From Sneathiella marina (GTDB taxonomy: Bacteria; Pseudomonadota; Alphaproteobacteria; Sneathiellales; Sneathiellaceae), in NCBI RefSeq assembly GCF_023746535.1, contig NZ_CP098747.1, positions 2,874,501-2,938,500 of the forward strand: a stretch of 64,000 nt of DNA. Reading direction: 5' to 3'. Below the pieces are notes generated by a model. That model did no database searches. It was not told where the DNA came from and saw only the letters and a list, made by a program, of their open reading frames with translations. Of the stretch, positions 1-14,773 are shown one piece after another. The position numbers and the translations under genes are program-made. The number at the start of each line of letters is the position of its first letter. The first letter of the stretch is position 1.

Positions 1-274
1 CGTCATCTAGTTGTTTATAGCCAACACGAGTTGCCTTGCCGTCTTTTGGATCAAGCAGAGCAATGTTTGAAAGATGAATTGAGGCTTCTTTTTCCACAAT
101 TCCACCAGCTTCGGTCTGGCTCTGTTTCGTATGGCGCTTGACCATATTCACACCAGAGACAAAAGCGCGGCGATCTTCGCGTACAATACGAACAATCTCG
201 CCTTGCTTGCCTTTATCCTTACCGGCAAGAACAACTACTTTGTCGCCCTTTTTCACAGCAAATTTTTCAGCCAT
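1..274 (-). CDS. rplX: 50S ribosomal protein L24 (partial)
   Basis: This is the first 91 or so codons of ribosomal protein L24, an assembly-initiating protein of the large subunit that binds 23S rRNA. The N-terminus starts [20 protein letters not shown] and continues into the KOW-type stretch [10 protein letters not shown], which identifies the family. The gene runs off the left edge of the window, so roughly the last dozen residues are missing. Its ATG overlaps the stop codon of rplN by one base, which suggests translational coupling. It follows L14 as in the standard S10/spc order. Confidence 0.95.
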   Translation of the reverse strand, partial: MAEKFAVKKGDKVVVLAGKDKGKQGEIVRIVREDRRAFVSGVNMVKRHTKQSQTEAGGIVEKEASIHLSNIALLDPKDGKATRVGYKQLDD

Positions 275-642
275 TAGAGGACCTCCGGCGCAAGAGAAAT
301 GATTTTCATGTAATTTTTGCCACGAAGTTCACGTGTAACCGGGCCAAAAATACGGGTTCCGACGGGCTCGCCCTGCTTGTTCACTAGAACAGCCGCGTTG
401 CTATCGAACCGGATCGCAGTGCCATCAGCACGGCGGATTTCTTTCTTAGTGCGCACGATGACAGCCCGCTGGACATCACCTTTTTTGACGCGGCCCCGCG
501 GAATAGCTTCTTTCACAGAAACGACGATAACGTCGCCCACAGAAGCTGTCTTGCGTTTGGAGCCACCCAAAACTTTAATGCACTGCACCCGTCTCGCACC
601 GGAATTATCGGCAACATCCAGGTTGGTTTGCATTTGAATCAT
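274..642 (-). CDS. rplN: 50S ribosomal protein L14
   Basis: Full-length L14 of 122 residues, the usual bacterial length. It is a 23S rRNA-binding protein at the subunit interface. It opens [20 protein letters not shown], the typical family signature, and ends with the conserved [11 protein letters not shown]. The stop overlaps the rplX start by one base, and rpsQ lies 35 bases upstream, so the gene sits inside the S10/spc operon. Nothing in it looks unusual. Confidence 0.98.
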   Translation of the reverse strand: MIQMQTNLDVADNSGARRVQCIKVLGGSKRKTASVGDVIVVSVKEAIPRGRVKKGDVQRAVIVRTKKEIRRADGTAIRFDSNAAVLVNKQGEPVGTRIFGPVTRELRGKNYMKIISLAPEVL

Positions 643-677
643 AGTCGTTTACCTTTGTTTGGTACAAACTCGCTAAA

Positions 678-914
678 TTAGGCGACGTCGTATAAGACTT
701 CCCATCGTTTCAGCTTGGAATAAGGTCGGCATTCCTGAATGCGGACAACATCCCCTTGCTTAAACTGATTTTTCTCATCATGGGCGTGGTACTTTTTAGA
801 CTGGCCTATGTATTTTTTGTAAAGCCGATGCATCACTTGACGATCAACTTTAACAACAACAGTCTGACTGTTCTTGTCGCTTACAACTGTTCCTTGCAGG
901 ATACGCTTTGGCAT
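678..914 (-). CDS. rpsQ: 30S ribosomal protein S17
   Basis: S17, a primary 16S rRNA-binding protein with an OB fold, 78 residues. It begins [20 protein letters not shown] and carries the conserved patch YHAHDEKN followed by [18 protein letters not shown], which is typical for bacterial S17. It lies 12 bases downstream of rpmC in the same transcript. Length and sequence are normal for alphaproteobacteria. Confidence 0.97.
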   Translation of the reverse strand: MPKRILQGTVVSDKNSQTVVVKVDRQVMHRLYKKYIGQSKKYHAHDEKNQFKQGDVVRIQECRPYSKLKRWEVLYDVA

Positions 915-926
915 CGCTTTCTTCTC

Positions 927-1118
927 CTATGACGCCGCGTTCGCGGACATAACCGTTTTGATACGGGCTATGTCGCGACGGACCTGGCGTTGACGCGTCG
1001 TATTTTCCAATTGCCCGCTGGCAGCTTGGAACCGCAAATTGAACTGTTCTTTCTTGAGCTGTAACAGCTCGTCTTTCAGTTCATCGGCGCTTTTACCGAG
1101 TAATTCCTGTGCTTTCAC
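927..1118 (-). CDS. rpmC: 50S ribosomal protein L29
   Basis: L29, a small helical protein near the exit of the ribosomal peptide tunnel, which contacts SRP and trigger factor. It is 63 residues long. The middle shows the family pattern [20 protein letters not shown] followed by [12 protein letters not shown]. It starts two bases after the rplP stop codon, so it is likely translationally coupled to L16. Confidence 0.96.
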   Translation of the reverse strand: MKAQELLGKSADELKDELLQLKKEQFNLRFQAASGQLENTTRQRQVRRDIARIKTVMSANAAS

Positions 1119-1120
1119 AG

Positions 1121-1540
1121 CTAATCCCCTTCACCAAGACGGGTAACAAATTTCGTTTTGATCGGCAATTTTGCCGCCCCTCTTTCGAAGGCCTCTTTGG
1201 CGAGCTCTAACGGCACACCATCGAGTTCAAACATTACTTTTCCGGGCTGAATACGGACCATCCAGTACTCTGGAGACCCCTTACCTTTACCCATCCGAAC
1301 TTCTGTCGGTTTCTTCGATACTGGCACATCCGGAAAAATCCGAATCCAGACGCGACCGGCACGTTTAATATGACGTGTAACTGCCCGACGAGTCGCTTCG
1401 ATTTGCCGTGCCGTAATACGTCCAGGCTCAACAGCTTTCAGACCATACGCGCCGAAGTTCAGCGTTGTACCTGAAGTTGCTATTCCCTTCAAGCGCCCTT
1501 TATGCGCTTTACGAAATTTTGTGCGCTTCGGTTGAAGCAT
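1121..1540 (-). CDS. rplP: 50S ribosomal protein L16
   Basis: L16, 139 residues, which helps organise the A-site tRNA region of the large subunit. It begins [19 protein letters not shown], nearly the consensus start for the family. The later stretch [20 protein letters not shown] and the block [12 protein letters not shown] are conserved L16 signatures. It lies 17 bases after rpsC and 2 bases before rpmC in the S10 operon. Confidence 0.98.
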   Translation of the reverse strand: MLQPKRTKFRKAHKGRLKGIATSGTTLNFGAYGLKAVEPGRITARQIEATRRAVTRHIKRAGRVWIRIFPDVPVSKKPTEVRMGKGKGSPEYWMVRIQPGKVMFELDGVPLELAKEAFERGAAKLPIKTKFVTRLGEGD

Positions 1541-1557
1541 GAGATCACCCCTTTACC

Positions 1558-2283
1558 TTAATTCCGACGACCACCGGGACGTCCGGCAGGACGATTGCCC
1601 GCTGGGCGGCCACCGGCCTGTTGTTTTTCTTGCAGCTTATCTTGGGCCATTGGATCATGTTCCATGATTTCGCCCTTGTAGATCCACACCTTGATTCCGA
1701 TGATCCCATATGTGGTCAACGCACGCGCTGTTCCATAATCAATGTTGGCACGCAATGTGTGCAACGGCACCCGACCTTCACGATACCATTCTGTTCGGGC
1801 AATTTCAGCACCGCCCAGACGACCTGCACAGTTGATCCGGATACCTTCCGCACCAAGCCGCAACGCAGACTGAACCGCCCGCTTCATTGCCCGCCGATAA
1901 GAAACACGCCGCGTCAACTGCTGACCGATATTCTCGGCAACCAGTTTTGCATCAATTTCAGGCTTGCGGATCTCAACGATATTCAAATGAACATCAGATG
2001 CTGTGATCTTGGCAATCGCCGCCCGCAATTTTTCGATATCAGCGCCCTTTTTACCGATAATCACACCGGGGCGGGCTGAATGAATAGTAACGCGTGCCTT
2101 TTTCGCCGGGCGCTCGATGACTATTTTACTGACACCAGCCTGCTCCAGCTGCTTTTCAAGAAACTCGCGAATACGAACATCTTCATGCAACAGCTGCGCA
2201 TAATCATTCTTTGCATACCAACGGGAATCCCAAGTACGGTTGATCCCGACCCGCAGGCCAATTGGATTTACTTTTTGACCCAT
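1558..2283 (-). CDS. rpsC: 30S ribosomal protein S3
   Basis: S3, 241 residues, lines the mRNA entry channel of the small subunit and has helicase activity on mRNA. The start [20 protein letters not shown] and the KH-domain loop [13 protein letters not shown] (GxxG) are clear. The C-terminus, from about residue 218, is a low-complexity Gly/Arg/Pro tail that contains [18 protein letters not shown]. Such tails vary among alphaproteobacteria. Its start overlaps the rplV stop by one base. Confidence 0.98.
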   Translation of the reverse strand: MGQKVNPIGLRVGINRTWDSRWYAKNDYAQLLHEDVRIREFLEKQLEQAGVSKIVIERPAKKARVTIHSARPGVIIGKKGADIEKLRAAIAKITASDVHLNIVEIRKPEIDAKLVAENIGQQLTRRVSYRRAMKRAVQSALRLGAEGIRINCAGRLGGAEIARTEWYREGRVPLHTLRANIDYGTARALTTYGIIGIKVWIYKGEIMEHDPMAQDKLQEKQQAGGRPAGNRPAGRPGGRRN

Positions 2284-2663
2284 TATTCTTGCTCCTCGCG
2301 TTCACGCACAACGATCGTGATATTGCTGAAGGGTTTCAGGATTGGGCTTGAGCGCCCTCGTCCCCGTGGTCTCATCCGCTTCATGACTAATGACTTACCA
2401 ACATGCGCTTCTGCTACGACCAGCTGGTCAACATCCAACTGATGGTTATTTTCTGCATTGGCAATTGCAGACTGAAGAACCTTCTTTACGTCGCGTGCAA
2501 TTGCCCGCTTGGAGAAAGTAAGTTCAGAAAGCGCAGCTTCCGCAGATTTACCGCGAATAAGTCCGGCGACAAGATTAAGTTTCTGAGGACTAACGCGGAT
2601 ACGATTGCCGATGGCAAGCGCTTCCGTGTCTTTCAGTTGCCGTTGAAGAGACTGTTTACCCAT
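2283..2663 (-). CDS. rplV: 50S ribosomal protein L22
   Basis: L22, 126 residues, reaches into the peptide exit tunnel with its beta-hairpin loop. The conserved region ending [20 protein letters not shown] marks the family. The N-terminus has about 13 extra residues before [19 protein letters not shown], which is common in this class. It overlaps rpsC by one base and is two bases downstream of rpsS. Confidence 0.97.
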   Translation of the reverse strand: MGKQSLQRQLKDTEALAIGNRIRVSPQKLNLVAGLIRGKSAEAALSELTFSKRAIARDVKKVLQSAIANAENNHQLDVDQLVVAEAHVGKSLVMKRMRPRGRGRSSPILKPFSNITIVVREREEQE

Positions 2664-2665
2664 GA

Positions 2666-2944
2666 TTAGTTTCTCCGAGCCTTTTTATCGGCCGTATGAC
2701 CGTAATATGTCCGCGAGGGAGAAAATTCCCCAAACTTATGCCCCACCATGTCCTCATCAACCAGGACAGGAACGAATTTCTGACCGTTATAAACACCAAA
2801 AGTCAGGCCCACAAATTGCGGGAGGATCGTCGACCGGCGAGACCAGGTCTTGATAACTTGTTTTCTGCCACTGTCGCGCGCTGTCTCTGCTTTCTTGAGC
2901 AGATATCCATCGACGAAGGGACCTTTCCATACTGAACGTGCCAT
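2666..2944 (-). CDS. rpsS: 30S ribosomal protein S19
   Basis: S19, 92 residues, forms a complex with S13 in the head of the small subunit. It opens [20 protein letters not shown] and includes the conserved block [20 protein letters not shown] and [12 protein letters not shown]. Spacing to L2 is 9 bases and to L22 is 2 bases. The length is standard. Confidence 0.98.
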   Translation of the reverse strand: MARSVWKGPFVDGYLLKKAETARDSGRKQVIKTWSRRSTILPQFVGLTFGVYNGQKFVPVLVDEDMVGHKFGEFSPSRTYYGHTADKKARRN

Positions 2945-2953
2945 TGGGCGCTC

Positions 2954-3790
2954 CTACTTCTTCCGCTTTTGCGGACGGCGCCGCATGATCATTTTATCGG
3001 TGGACTTGTTCGAACGTGTCCGCTTACCCTTTGTTGGTACACCCCAAGGTGTAACCGGATGGCGACCGCCTGAAGTCCGGCCTTCACCACCACCATGTGG
3101 ATGGTCAACCGGGTTCATGGCAACACCACGAACAGACGGACGCTTACCGAGCCAGCGGCTGCGGCCCGCTTTCGCAAGCTTGATGTTTTTCTGATCCGGA
3201 TTGGACACGGCGCCAACTGTTGCCATGCATTCTGCAGGAACAATCCGCTGCTCACCAGACGCCAAACGTAACTGAGCGTAACCGGCATCTTTACCAATCA
3301 ACTGAACATATGTTCCTGCTGACCGAGCCATCTGCCCGCCCTTGCCCGGTTTCATTTCCACGTTATGGATAATCGTACCAACCGGCATATTCTTCATCGG
3401 CATCGCGTTGCCCGGCTTGATATCGACGCTTTCACCCGAAATCACTTTGTCTCCGGCAGAAACACGCTGCGGAGCCAAAATATAAGCCTGCTCACCATCT
3501 TCATACCGGATAAGGGCAATGAATGCTGTCCGGTTTGGGTCATATTCCAACCGCTCAACAGTTGCCGAGACGTCAAACTTGCGACGCTTGAAATCCACAA
3601 GACGGTAGGATCGTTTATGTCCGCCACCGCGACGACGCGCAGTAATCCGGCCATAGTTATTCCGACCACCAGAGCTTGAAAGTCCCTCTGTCAGGGCTTT
3701 GACCGGTTTTCCCTTATGCAGGTCTGAACGATCAACAAGGATCAATCCACGCTGCGAGGGTGTCGTCGGTTTGTAATTCTTCAACGCCAT
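2954..3790 (-). CDS. rplB: 50S ribosomal protein L2
   Basis: L2, 278 residues, is a core 23S rRNA-binding protein near the peptidyl transferase centre. It shows [16 protein letters not shown] at the start. Near the C-terminus is the invariant [19 protein letters not shown], which includes the histidine region important for activity. It ends in a basic RRRPQKRKK tail. It follows rplW by three bases. Confidence 0.99.
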   Translation of the reverse strand: MALKNYKPTTPSQRGLILVDRSDLHKGKPVKALTEGLSSSGGRNNYGRITARRRGGGHKRSYRLVDFKRRKFDVSATVERLEYDPNRTAFIALIRYEDGEQAYILAPQRVSAGDKVISGESVDIKPGNAMPMKNMPVGTIIHNVEMKPGKGGQMARSAGTYVQLIGKDAGYAQLRLASGEQRIVPAECMATVGAVSNPDQKNIKLAKAGRSRWLGKRPSVRGVAMNPVDHPHGGGEGRTSGGRHPVTPWGVPTKGKRTRSNKSTDKMIMRRRPQKRKK

Positions 3791-3793
3791 TGT

Positions 3794-4087
3794 TTATATC
3801 CCCGTCGTCACATCGATGGCCTGGCCCTCTGCGAGGGTGACCACTGCCTTCTTGTAATCAGACCGCTTGCCAAGACGACCCCGAAAACGCTTTACCTTAC
3901 CTTTAGTCCGGTTGGTATTGACGTTCATCACCTTCACATCAAACAGCTTCTCAACAGCTTGCTTGATCTGAGGCTTGGTCGCATCGAGAGCAACACGAAA
4001 CGTGACCTGATTAAATTCCGACCCCATTGTGGACTTTTCAGTAACCACGGGAGCCAGCAGGACATCATATAAGTTTTCCTGGTTCAT
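3794..4087 (-). CDS. rplW: 50S ribosomal protein L23
   Basis: L23, 97 residues, is a docking site at the tunnel exit for trigger factor and SRP. The sequence [15 protein letters not shown] followed by the basic loop [20 protein letters not shown] is typical. The start codon overlaps the end of rplD by four bases (ATGA type), which indicates translational coupling. Confidence 0.97.
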   Translation of the reverse strand: MNQENLYDVLLAPVVTEKSTMGSEFNQVTFRVALDATKPQIKQAVEKLFDVKVMNVNTNRTKGKVKRFRGRLGKRSDYKKAVVTLAEGQAIDVTTGI

Positions 4088-4704
4088 TTCAGTCGTGCCT
4101 CCAGGCTTTCTACTGCACTTTTCGTCAACACAAGAACATCACGGCGCAGGATGTCATAAACATTTGCCCCGTTAGAGGTCAACAAATCCACTCGCGGCAG
4201 ATTGCGTGCTGACAATGCGAAGTTCTTATCCATTTCCAGACCATCAACAATCAATGTTGAATCCCAGCCCAGAGTTTTAAATTTTCCAGCCATGACTTTC
4301 GTCTTAACGTCTTTGGCTTTCAGCTCATCAATGATGATCAGCTTTCCTTCAGCATGTTTCGCAGACAATGCCGTTTTCAATGCAAGCTTCCGCACTTTCT
4401 TCGGCAGGTCAATTGCATGACTGCGCACAACCGGGCCATGAGCAACACCGCCGCCACGTTGGTGCGGAGCGCGCTTTTGACCTTGCCGTGCCCGGCCAGT
4501 ACCTTTTTGGTTGAACGGTTTTGCACCTGTACCGGAAACTTCGGCAACACCCTTGATCTTGTGGGTGCCTGACCGGCGTCCAGCCAGTTGGTACTTTACC
4601 ATTCTCTGGAGCAGATCCGCACGCGGAGCCAATCCAAAAACCTCGTCAGCCAGTTCAATATCACCGGCCTTCTTGTTGTCGAGGTTAATTACGTTCACCT
4701 TCAT
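4084..4704 (-). CDS. rplD: 50S ribosomal protein L4
   Basis: L4, 206 residues, contacts the exit tunnel and in many bacteria acts as an autogenous regulator of the S10 operon. The loop [20 protein letters not shown] is the conserved tunnel extension. The C-terminal domain includes [20 protein letters not shown]. It follows rplC by 11 bases and overlaps rplW by four. Whether L4 regulates this operon here cannot be seen. Confidence 0.97.
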   Translation of the reverse strand: MKVNVINLDNKKAGDIELADEVFGLAPRADLLQRMVKYQLAGRRSGTHKIKGVAEVSGTGAKPFNQKGTGRARQGQKRAPHQRGGGVAHGPVVRSHAIDLPKKVRKLALKTALSAKHAEGKLIIIDELKAKDVKTKVMAGKFKTLGWDSTLIVDGLEMDKNFALSARNLPRVDLLTSNGANVYDILRRDVLVLTKSAVESLEARLK

Positions 4705-4715
4705 TCCAACATTCC

Positions 4716-5480
4716 CTATTCTTCAGCCGTTGTATCGGTTGCTGGTGTTTCCTCGGCCGGTGTATCAGCAGGCGCTACATCTTCTGCAGGCGCTGCTTCA
4801 GAGGCCGTTGTCGCAACAGCGGCCGGAAATGGCGCGTTGTCAGGACGGTTTTTCTTGACGGCATCGGCGATAAAAACCCAGGAACCTTTCGATCCGGGTA
4901 CAGCGCCCCGAACCAGGACAAGACCACGTTCGACATCAGTCTGCACGATCCGCAGGTTTTGGGTTGTGACCCGTACCGCACCCATGTGACCAGCCATCTT
5001 CTTACCTTTGAAGACTTTTCCAGGATCCTGACACTGACCGGTAGATCCATGTGCCCGATGAGATACAGACACACCATGTGTTGCCCGCATACCACCAAAG
5101 TTATGCCGTTTCATGGCACCGGCAAAACCTTTACCGATACTCGTTCCAACGACGTCAACAAACTGGTCAGCGACAAAATGATCTGCTGTCAGCTCGGATC
5201 CAACATCGACGAAGGCGTCATCCTGGATACGAAATTCAGCAAGTTTCATTTTCGGCTCGACTTCGGCTTTCGCATAATGTCCACGCATTGCTTTATTGAC
5301 ATTTTTTACCTTGGCTTTGCCGACACCCAGCTGCATGGCGTTATAACCATGAGTTTCCGTCTTGCGATGAGCAACAACCTGACAATTTTCAACTTCGAGG
5401 ACAGTGCAGGGTAACTGCATGCCATCGTCTGAAAAGACCCGGGTCATTCCCAATTTTTTTGCGATCAATCCACTACGCAT
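4716..5480 (-). CDS. rplC: 50S ribosomal protein L3 with acidic C-terminal tail
   Basis: L3, 254 residues, is an early assembly protein of the large subunit. It begins [20 protein letters not shown] and contains the conserved glutamine-bearing loop around [20 protein letters not shown], where PrmB methylates L3 in other bacteria. The globular domain ends near residue 210. The last 40 or so residues form an Ala/Pro/Thr/Glu-rich acidic tail containing [18 protein letters not shown], well beyond the approximately 209-residue E. coli protein. It lies 5 bases after rpsJ. Confidence 0.97.
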   Translation of the reverse strand: MRSGLIAKKLGMTRVFSDDGMQLPCTVLEVENCQVVAHRKTETHGYNAMQLGVGKAKVKNVNKAMRGHYAKAEVEPKMKLAEFRIQDDAFVDVGSELTADHFVADQFVDVVGTSIGKGFAGAMKRHNFGGMRATHGVSVSHRAHGSTGQCQDPGKVFKGKKMAGHMGAVRVTTQNLRIVQTDVERGLVLVRGAVPGSKGSWVFIADAVKKNRPDNAPFPAAVATTASEAAPAEDVAPADTPAEETPATDTTAEE

Positions 5481-5485
5481 CTGAC

Positions 5486-5800
5486 TTACCCCAACAACTT
5501 AATGGACACGTCGACACCAGCGGCGAGATCCAGTTTCATAAGTGCGTCCACCGTCTGCGGAGTTGGTTCGACGATATCCAGGAGACGTTTATGTGTCCGG
5601 ATTTCGAACTGCTCACGTGATTTCTTGTCAATATGCGGACCCCGAAGGACCGTATATTTATCAATATGCGTTGGCAGTGGAATTGGACCACGAACCTGGG
5701 CGCCAGTGCGCTTGGCCGTATTAACAATTTCACCTGTCGATGCATCAAGAACACGATGATCATACGCTTTAAGGCGGATGCGGATATTTTGGTTTTCCAT
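5486..5800 (-). CDS. rpsJ: 30S ribosomal protein S10
   Basis: S10, 104 residues from the chosen ATG, assembles into the 30S head and doubles as NusE in antitermination. [19 protein letters not shown] is the expected N-terminus. An in-frame ATG 12 bases upstream would add MTRV and is less likely given family length. The conserved [20 protein letters not shown] segment is intact. It is the first gene of the S10 operon and lies just after a strong hairpin that follows tuf. Confidence 0.97.
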   Translation of the reverse strand: MENQNIRIRLKAYDHRVLDASTGEIVNTAKRTGAQVRGPIPLPTHIDKYTVLRGPHIDKKSREQFEIRTHKRLLDIVEPTPQTVDALMKLDLAAGVDVSIKLLG

Positions 5801-5827
5801 TACTCTGGTCACTCCAGAAGAGAAACA

Positions 5828-5850
5828 AAGCAGCCCCGAAGGGCTGCAAA
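5828..5850 (-). terminator. hairpin with TTCG tetraloop after tuf copy 1
   Basis: On the minus strand a perfect 7-bp stem GCAGCCC/GGGCTGC closes a TTCG tetraloop (positions 5830-5847) and is followed by CTTTGTTTC. It sits in the 57-base gap between tuf and rpsJ. It could be a partial terminator or attenuator that separates str and S10 expression, or a mRNA-end stabiliser. The T-tract is interrupted, so full termination is uncertain. Confidence 0.65.
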
Positions 5851-5857
5851 AATAGTC

Positions 5858-7048
<1,191 letters not shown>

Positions 7049-7087
7049 TTTATCTCTCCGTTTTCTCCGGCTGCCTCAGCTCTTCAA

Positions 7088-9163
7088 TTACGCCAACTTC
7101 GCCAGAACTTCATCTGATACGTGTTGTGGCACTTGTTCATAATGGTCGAATACCATGCTAAAGGTTGCACGCCCCTGGGTCTGAGACCGAAGGTTGTTCA
7201 CATAGCCAAACATGTTGGCCAGTGGCACCATTGCATTCACTACTTGCGCGACACCGCGCTGTTCTGTTCCGGTCACCTGACCACGACGACTGTTCAAGTC
7301 GCCCATTACGTCACCGATATACTCATCCGGTGTAACGATCTCGACTTTCATAAGCGGCTCGAGAAGGCGCAGTCCGGCTTTACGCGCGATTTCACGCATG
7401 GCTGAACGACCGGCGATTTCAAATGCCATCACAGAACTATCAACATCATGATACGCTCCGTCGATCAGTTTCACATCAACATCGATAAGCGGGAAACCGG
7501 CAAGAACACCTGTCTCAACGATGTCTTTTACGCCTTTTTGAACGCCCGGAATGTATTCCTTAGGAACAGCACCACCGGTAATCGTGTCATCAAAGGTAAA
7601 TCCAGCACCTGGCTCACCTGGTTTCACAACCAGTTTAATCCGGGCAAACTGGCCGGAACCACCAGATTGTTTCTTATGCGTGTAATCCAGCTCAGCTTCT
7701 TGCGTGATACTCTCACGGTACGCAACCTGCGGCGCCCCAATATTCGCCTCAACACCAAATTCCCGCTTCATGCGATCCACGATGATGTCCAAATGCAGCT
7801 CACCCATTCCCTTGATAATGGTCTGACCGCTTTCGTAATCACTGGTCACCCGGAAAGAGGGATCTTCCTGAGCCAGACGGTTCAAGGCAACACCCATTTT
7901 TTCCTGGTCTGTCTTTGTCTTAGGCTCAACCGCAATTTCAATCACTGGCTCTGGGAATTCCATACGTTCCAGAATAACCGGCTTATTGGAGTCACACAGG
8001 GTATCCCCTGTCGTTGTTCCTTTAAGACCTGCAATCGCGACGATATCGCCTGCGCGGGCTTCTTTAACATCTTCCCGGCTGTTTGCATGCATCTGCAGCA
8101 TCCGGCCAACACGTTCACGATTATTTTTCACAGAATTCAGTGTTTGTGTACCGGCCTCAAGAACACCGGAATAAACACGAACGAAGGTCAACGATCCAAC
8201 AAATGGATCCGTCATTACCTTAAAGGCCAGGCCTGCGAAAGGCTCGTCATCCGAAGGAAGACGCTTGATGTCTTCATCCGTCTTCACGTCAACACCGTCG
8301 GTACCACCGATATCAATCGGCGACGGCATAAAGTCAATCACGGCATCAAGAAGCGGCTGCACACCTTTGTTTTTAAAGGCTGTTCCTGTAAGAACCGGCA
8401 CAAAAGATCCGGCCAGGGTCCCTGCACGAATGCAGCGACGAAGCGTATCCGCATCTGGCTCGTTCCCTTCAAGATAGGCTTCCAGAACTGCTTCATCGGA
8501 TTCAATGGCTGTCTCAACCATTGCTTCGTGATATTCGGCAGCCTTATCCGCAAGGTCAGGGCGAATGTCGCGATACTCAAAAGCCGCGCCCATTTCTTCG
8601 CCGGTCCAGACAATTTCCTGCATCCGGATCAGGTCAACAACGCCTTCAAACTCTGCTTCCGACCCAATCGGCAATTGCAGAACAAGCGGGACAGCACCCA
8701 AGCGTGTCTTGAACATATCTACACATTTGTAGAAATCAGCACCGGTACGATCCATCTTGTTGACGAAACACATACGCGGCACCCGGTATTTATCCGCCTG
8801 ACGCCAAACTGTTTCGGATTGCGGCTCAACACCAGCAACACCGTCAAATACAGCGACGGCACCGTCAAGCACCCGAAGGGACCGCTCTACTTCAATTGTG
8901 AAGTCAACATGGCCAGGTGTATCGATGATATTGATCCGATGATCATTCCAAAAGCAAGTCGTCGCAGCAGACGTAATTGTAATACCCCGCTCCTGCTCCT
9001 GCTCCATCCAATCCATCGTGGCCGCGCCGTCATGGACTTCACCAATTTTGTGCGACACACCTGTGTAATACAGAATGCGCTCTGTTGTTGTCGTCTTACC
9101 TGCATCAATATGGGCCATAATCCCAATATTGCGGTAATCTTCGATGGGCGTTGTGCGTGCCAT
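7088..9163 (-). CDS. fusA: elongation factor G
   Basis: EF-G, 691 residues, drives translocation of tRNAs and mRNA and, with RRF, ribosome recycling. The P-loop [10 protein letters not shown] is at residues 17-26. [20 protein letters not shown] (G3) and [10 protein letters not shown] (G4) follow, and domains IV-V end in the conserved [19 protein letters not shown]. It stands between rpsG (23 bases upstream) and tuf in the str operon. Length and order are standard. Confidence 0.99.
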   Translation of the reverse strand: MARTTPIEDYRNIGIMAHIDAGKTTTTERILYYTGVSHKIGEVHDGAATMDWMEQEQERGITITSAATTCFWNDHRINIIDTPGHVDFTIEVERSLRVLDGAVAVFDGVAGVEPQSETVWRQADKYRVPRMCFVNKMDRTGADFYKCVDMFKTRLGAVPLVLQLPIGSEAEFEGVVDLIRMQEIVWTGEEMGAAFEYRDIRPDLADKAAEYHEAMVETAIESDEAVLEAYLEGNEPDADTLRRCIRAGTLAGSFVPVLTGTAFKNKGVQPLLDAVIDFMPSPIDIGGTDGVDVKTDEDIKRLPSDDEPFAGLAFKVMTDPFVGSLTFVRVYSGVLEAGTQTLNSVKNNRERVGRMLQMHANSREDVKEARAGDIVAIAGLKGTTTGDTLCDSNKPVILERMEFPEPVIEIAVEPKTKTDQEKMGVALNRLAQEDPSFRVTSDYESGQTIIKGMGELHLDIIVDRMKREFGVEANIGAPQVAYRESITQEAELDYTHKKQSGGSGQFARIKLVVKPGEPGAGFTFDDTITGGAVPKEYIPGVQKGVKDIVETGVLAGFPLIDVDVKLIDGAYHDVDSSVMAFEIAGRSAMREIARKAGLRLLEPLMKVEIVTPDEYIGDVMGDLNSRRGQVTGTEQRGVAQVVNAMVPLANMFGYVNNLRSQTQGRATFSMVFDHYEQVPQHVSDEVLAKLA

Positions 9164-9186
9164 ATCCGAAATCCTAGCCTAAACTT

Positions 9187-9657
9187 CTACCAGCGATAAT
9201 GAGCAAAAGCGCGGTTCGCTTCAGCCATCTTATGTGTATCTTCGCGTTTTTTAACAGCGCCACCACGCTCGTTGGACGCATCCAGAATCTCGCCAGACAG
9301 CCGATCAACCATTGTCACCTCTGAGCGTTTACGAGCGCTTGAAATCAACCAACGAATTGCCAGCGCCTGAGCGCGATCGGAACGAACCTCAACAGGCACC
9401 TGATATGTCGCTCCACCAACCCGGCGGGACCGCACTTCAAGATCCGGCTTAATTTTATCGAGAGCTTCGTGAAATACTTCAACCGGACTATTTCCAGTTT
9501 TCTTTTCAATCATGTCGAAGGCACCATAAACGATACCTTCTGCTGTAGTTTTTTTGCCCGCAAGCATCAGGGAGTTCATGAACTTGGTCAGAACAACATC
9601 ACCAAATTTTGCGTCTGGTAGGACTTCGCGCTTTTCTGCGGCGTGACGACGTGACAT
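9187..9657 (-). CDS. rpsG: 30S ribosomal protein S7
   Basis: S7, 156 residues, nucleates assembly of the 30S head and contacts the E-site tRNA. It begins [20 protein letters not shown]. It contains the family block [20 protein letters not shown] and ends [15 protein letters not shown]. It lies 11 bases downstream of rpsL. Confidence 0.98.
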   Translation of the reverse strand: MSRRHAAEKREVLPDAKFGDVVLTKFMNSLMLAGKKTTAEGIVYGAFDMIEKKTGNSPVEVFHEALDKIKPDLEVRSRRVGGATYQVPVEVRSDRAQALAIRWLISSARKRSEVTMVDRLSGEILDASNERGGAVKKREDTHKMAEANRAFAHYRW

Positions 9658-9668
9658 CCGATAATTCC

Positions 9669-10040
9669 TTATTTAGGCTTCTTCGCGCCATATTTGGAGC
9701 GGCGTTGGCGGCGATCATTAATACCTTGTGTATCCAGAACACCACGAATGATGTGATATCGGACACCAGGCAAATCTTTTACACGACCGCCACGAATCAA
9801 GACGACGGAATGTTCCTGCAGGTTATGCCCCTCACCCGGGATATAACTTGTCACTTCAAAACCGTTCGTCAGACGAACACGGGCGACTTTACGCAAAGCC
9901 GAGTTCGGCTTTTTAGGCGTTGTCGTATACACTCTTGTGCAAACACCACGTTTCTGCGGGCATGCTTCCATAGCAGGCACTTTATTACGCGAAACCGGCG
10001 ATTTGCGCGGATTTCTAATCAGCTGATTAATAGTAGGCAT
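9669..10040 (-). CDS. rpsL: 30S ribosomal protein S12
   Basis: S12, 123 residues from [15 protein letters not shown], sits at the decoding centre and affects accuracy. The streptomycin-relevant segment [20 protein letters not shown] is wild type with its lysine in place. An open frame continues upstream to 10193, but that extension is Ala/Cys-rich, matches no S12 and lies in the mRNA leader, so the ATG at 10040 is preferred. It is the first gene of the str operon, with a good promoter about 170 bases upstream. Confidence 0.98.
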   Translation of the reverse strand: MPTINQLIRNPRKSPVSRNKVPAMEACPQKRGVCTRVYTTTPKKPNSALRKVARVRLTNGFEVTSYIPGEGHNLQEHSVVLIRGGRVKDLPGVRYHIIRGVLDTQGINDRRQRRSKYGAKKPK

Positions 10041-10210
10041 TCTTGTTCCTATCAATTTCATACCGCAAATAGCACAGCCGCGTGCAGCTGCGGCTCTGCT
10101 CGCGGTCGGGGTTTTTTGCGTCCACCCGAAAAGACTTAACACGCACGTTTTTTGACAAAATCCTGACGACGCACGGAAAAAACTAAGCAACAAGGTTGTC
10201 AGGAGCGCGC

Positions 10211-10239
10211 AATATATGGGCGAGTCACTTCCCAGTCAA
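10211..10239 (-). promoter_or_regulatory. sigma70-type promoter of the str operon
   Basis: On the minus strand TTGACT (10234-10239) and TATATT (10211-10216) are separated by exactly 17 bases. Both hexamers are close to consensus. The predicted start, near 10204, gives a leader of about 165 bases before rpsL. Position between rpoC and rpsL fits a separate promoter for rpsL-rpsG-fusA-tuf. Confidence 0.75.
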
Positions 10240-10382
10240 GCAGAAAAGATTGCGATTTCATTAAAGTCTTCAAACCGCAGTTTCTTGCCTCCTTGAGCCA
10301 TGTATTTAGCACAGAATGTGGCATTCTGCGGGCAATTCAAATGCTTCTTCTCAAATACCCGAAGAAAACACTCTTCTCTACG

Positions 10383-10412
10383 AAAAAACGGCGCTCATTT
10401 CGGAGCACCGTT
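10383..10412 (-). terminator. rho-independent terminator after rpoC
   Basis: Reading the minus strand, AACGGTGCTC pairs with GAGCGCCGTT (one G-T pair) across a short loop and is followed by a run of six T. It lies 58 bases downstream of the rpoC stop, so it most likely ends the rplKAJL-rpoBC transcript. Confidence 0.8.
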
Positions 10413-10469
10413 TCTCTCATTTTCAAGAATCTATTCTCGATCCCCCGTTAAGAGCATCGCGATTCCTTT

Positions 10470-14666
<4,197 letters not shown>

Positions 14667-14730
14667 CTATTTAAACCCGGTGGCTCCGGGCGGCGCAACA
14701 AATGCGGCCTAAATTTCGTTATCTGTGACC

Positions 14731-14773
14731 GTCGTCGTAAGAGGTCCCGGCTTGCGCCGGAACCTCATGTTTT
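14731..14773 (-). other. inverted repeat between rpoB and rpoC
   Basis: In the 117-base gap between rpoB and rpoC, the segment GAGGTCCCGG...CCGGAACCTC forms a near-perfect stem, and a smaller CCCGG/CCGGG hairpin lies next to it toward rpoC. There is no T-tract, so it is more likely a processing or mRNA-stability element than a terminator. Confidence 0.4.

Larger units (their letters stand above)
10041..10469. other. intergenic region between rpoC and rpsL
   Basis: A 429-base gap without a recognised gene. Going left to right it contains the rpsL leader (10041-10205), a sigma70-type promoter reading toward rpsL (10211-10239), and the rpoC terminator hairpin (10383-10412). The leader carries short GC-rich inverted sequences but I see no clear riboswitch or binding site. 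Confidence 0.7.

Noticed and set aside
7448-9199. A long open frame antisense to fusA (over 580 codons)
   Set aside because: It mirrors a highly biased real gene, has no family resemblance and no promoter or ribosome site. It is a by-product of codon use in fusA.
10041-10193. N-terminal extension of S12 upstream of the ATG at 10040
   Set aside because: It does not match S12 and lies in the leader after a strong promoter. The 123-residue form is the family length.
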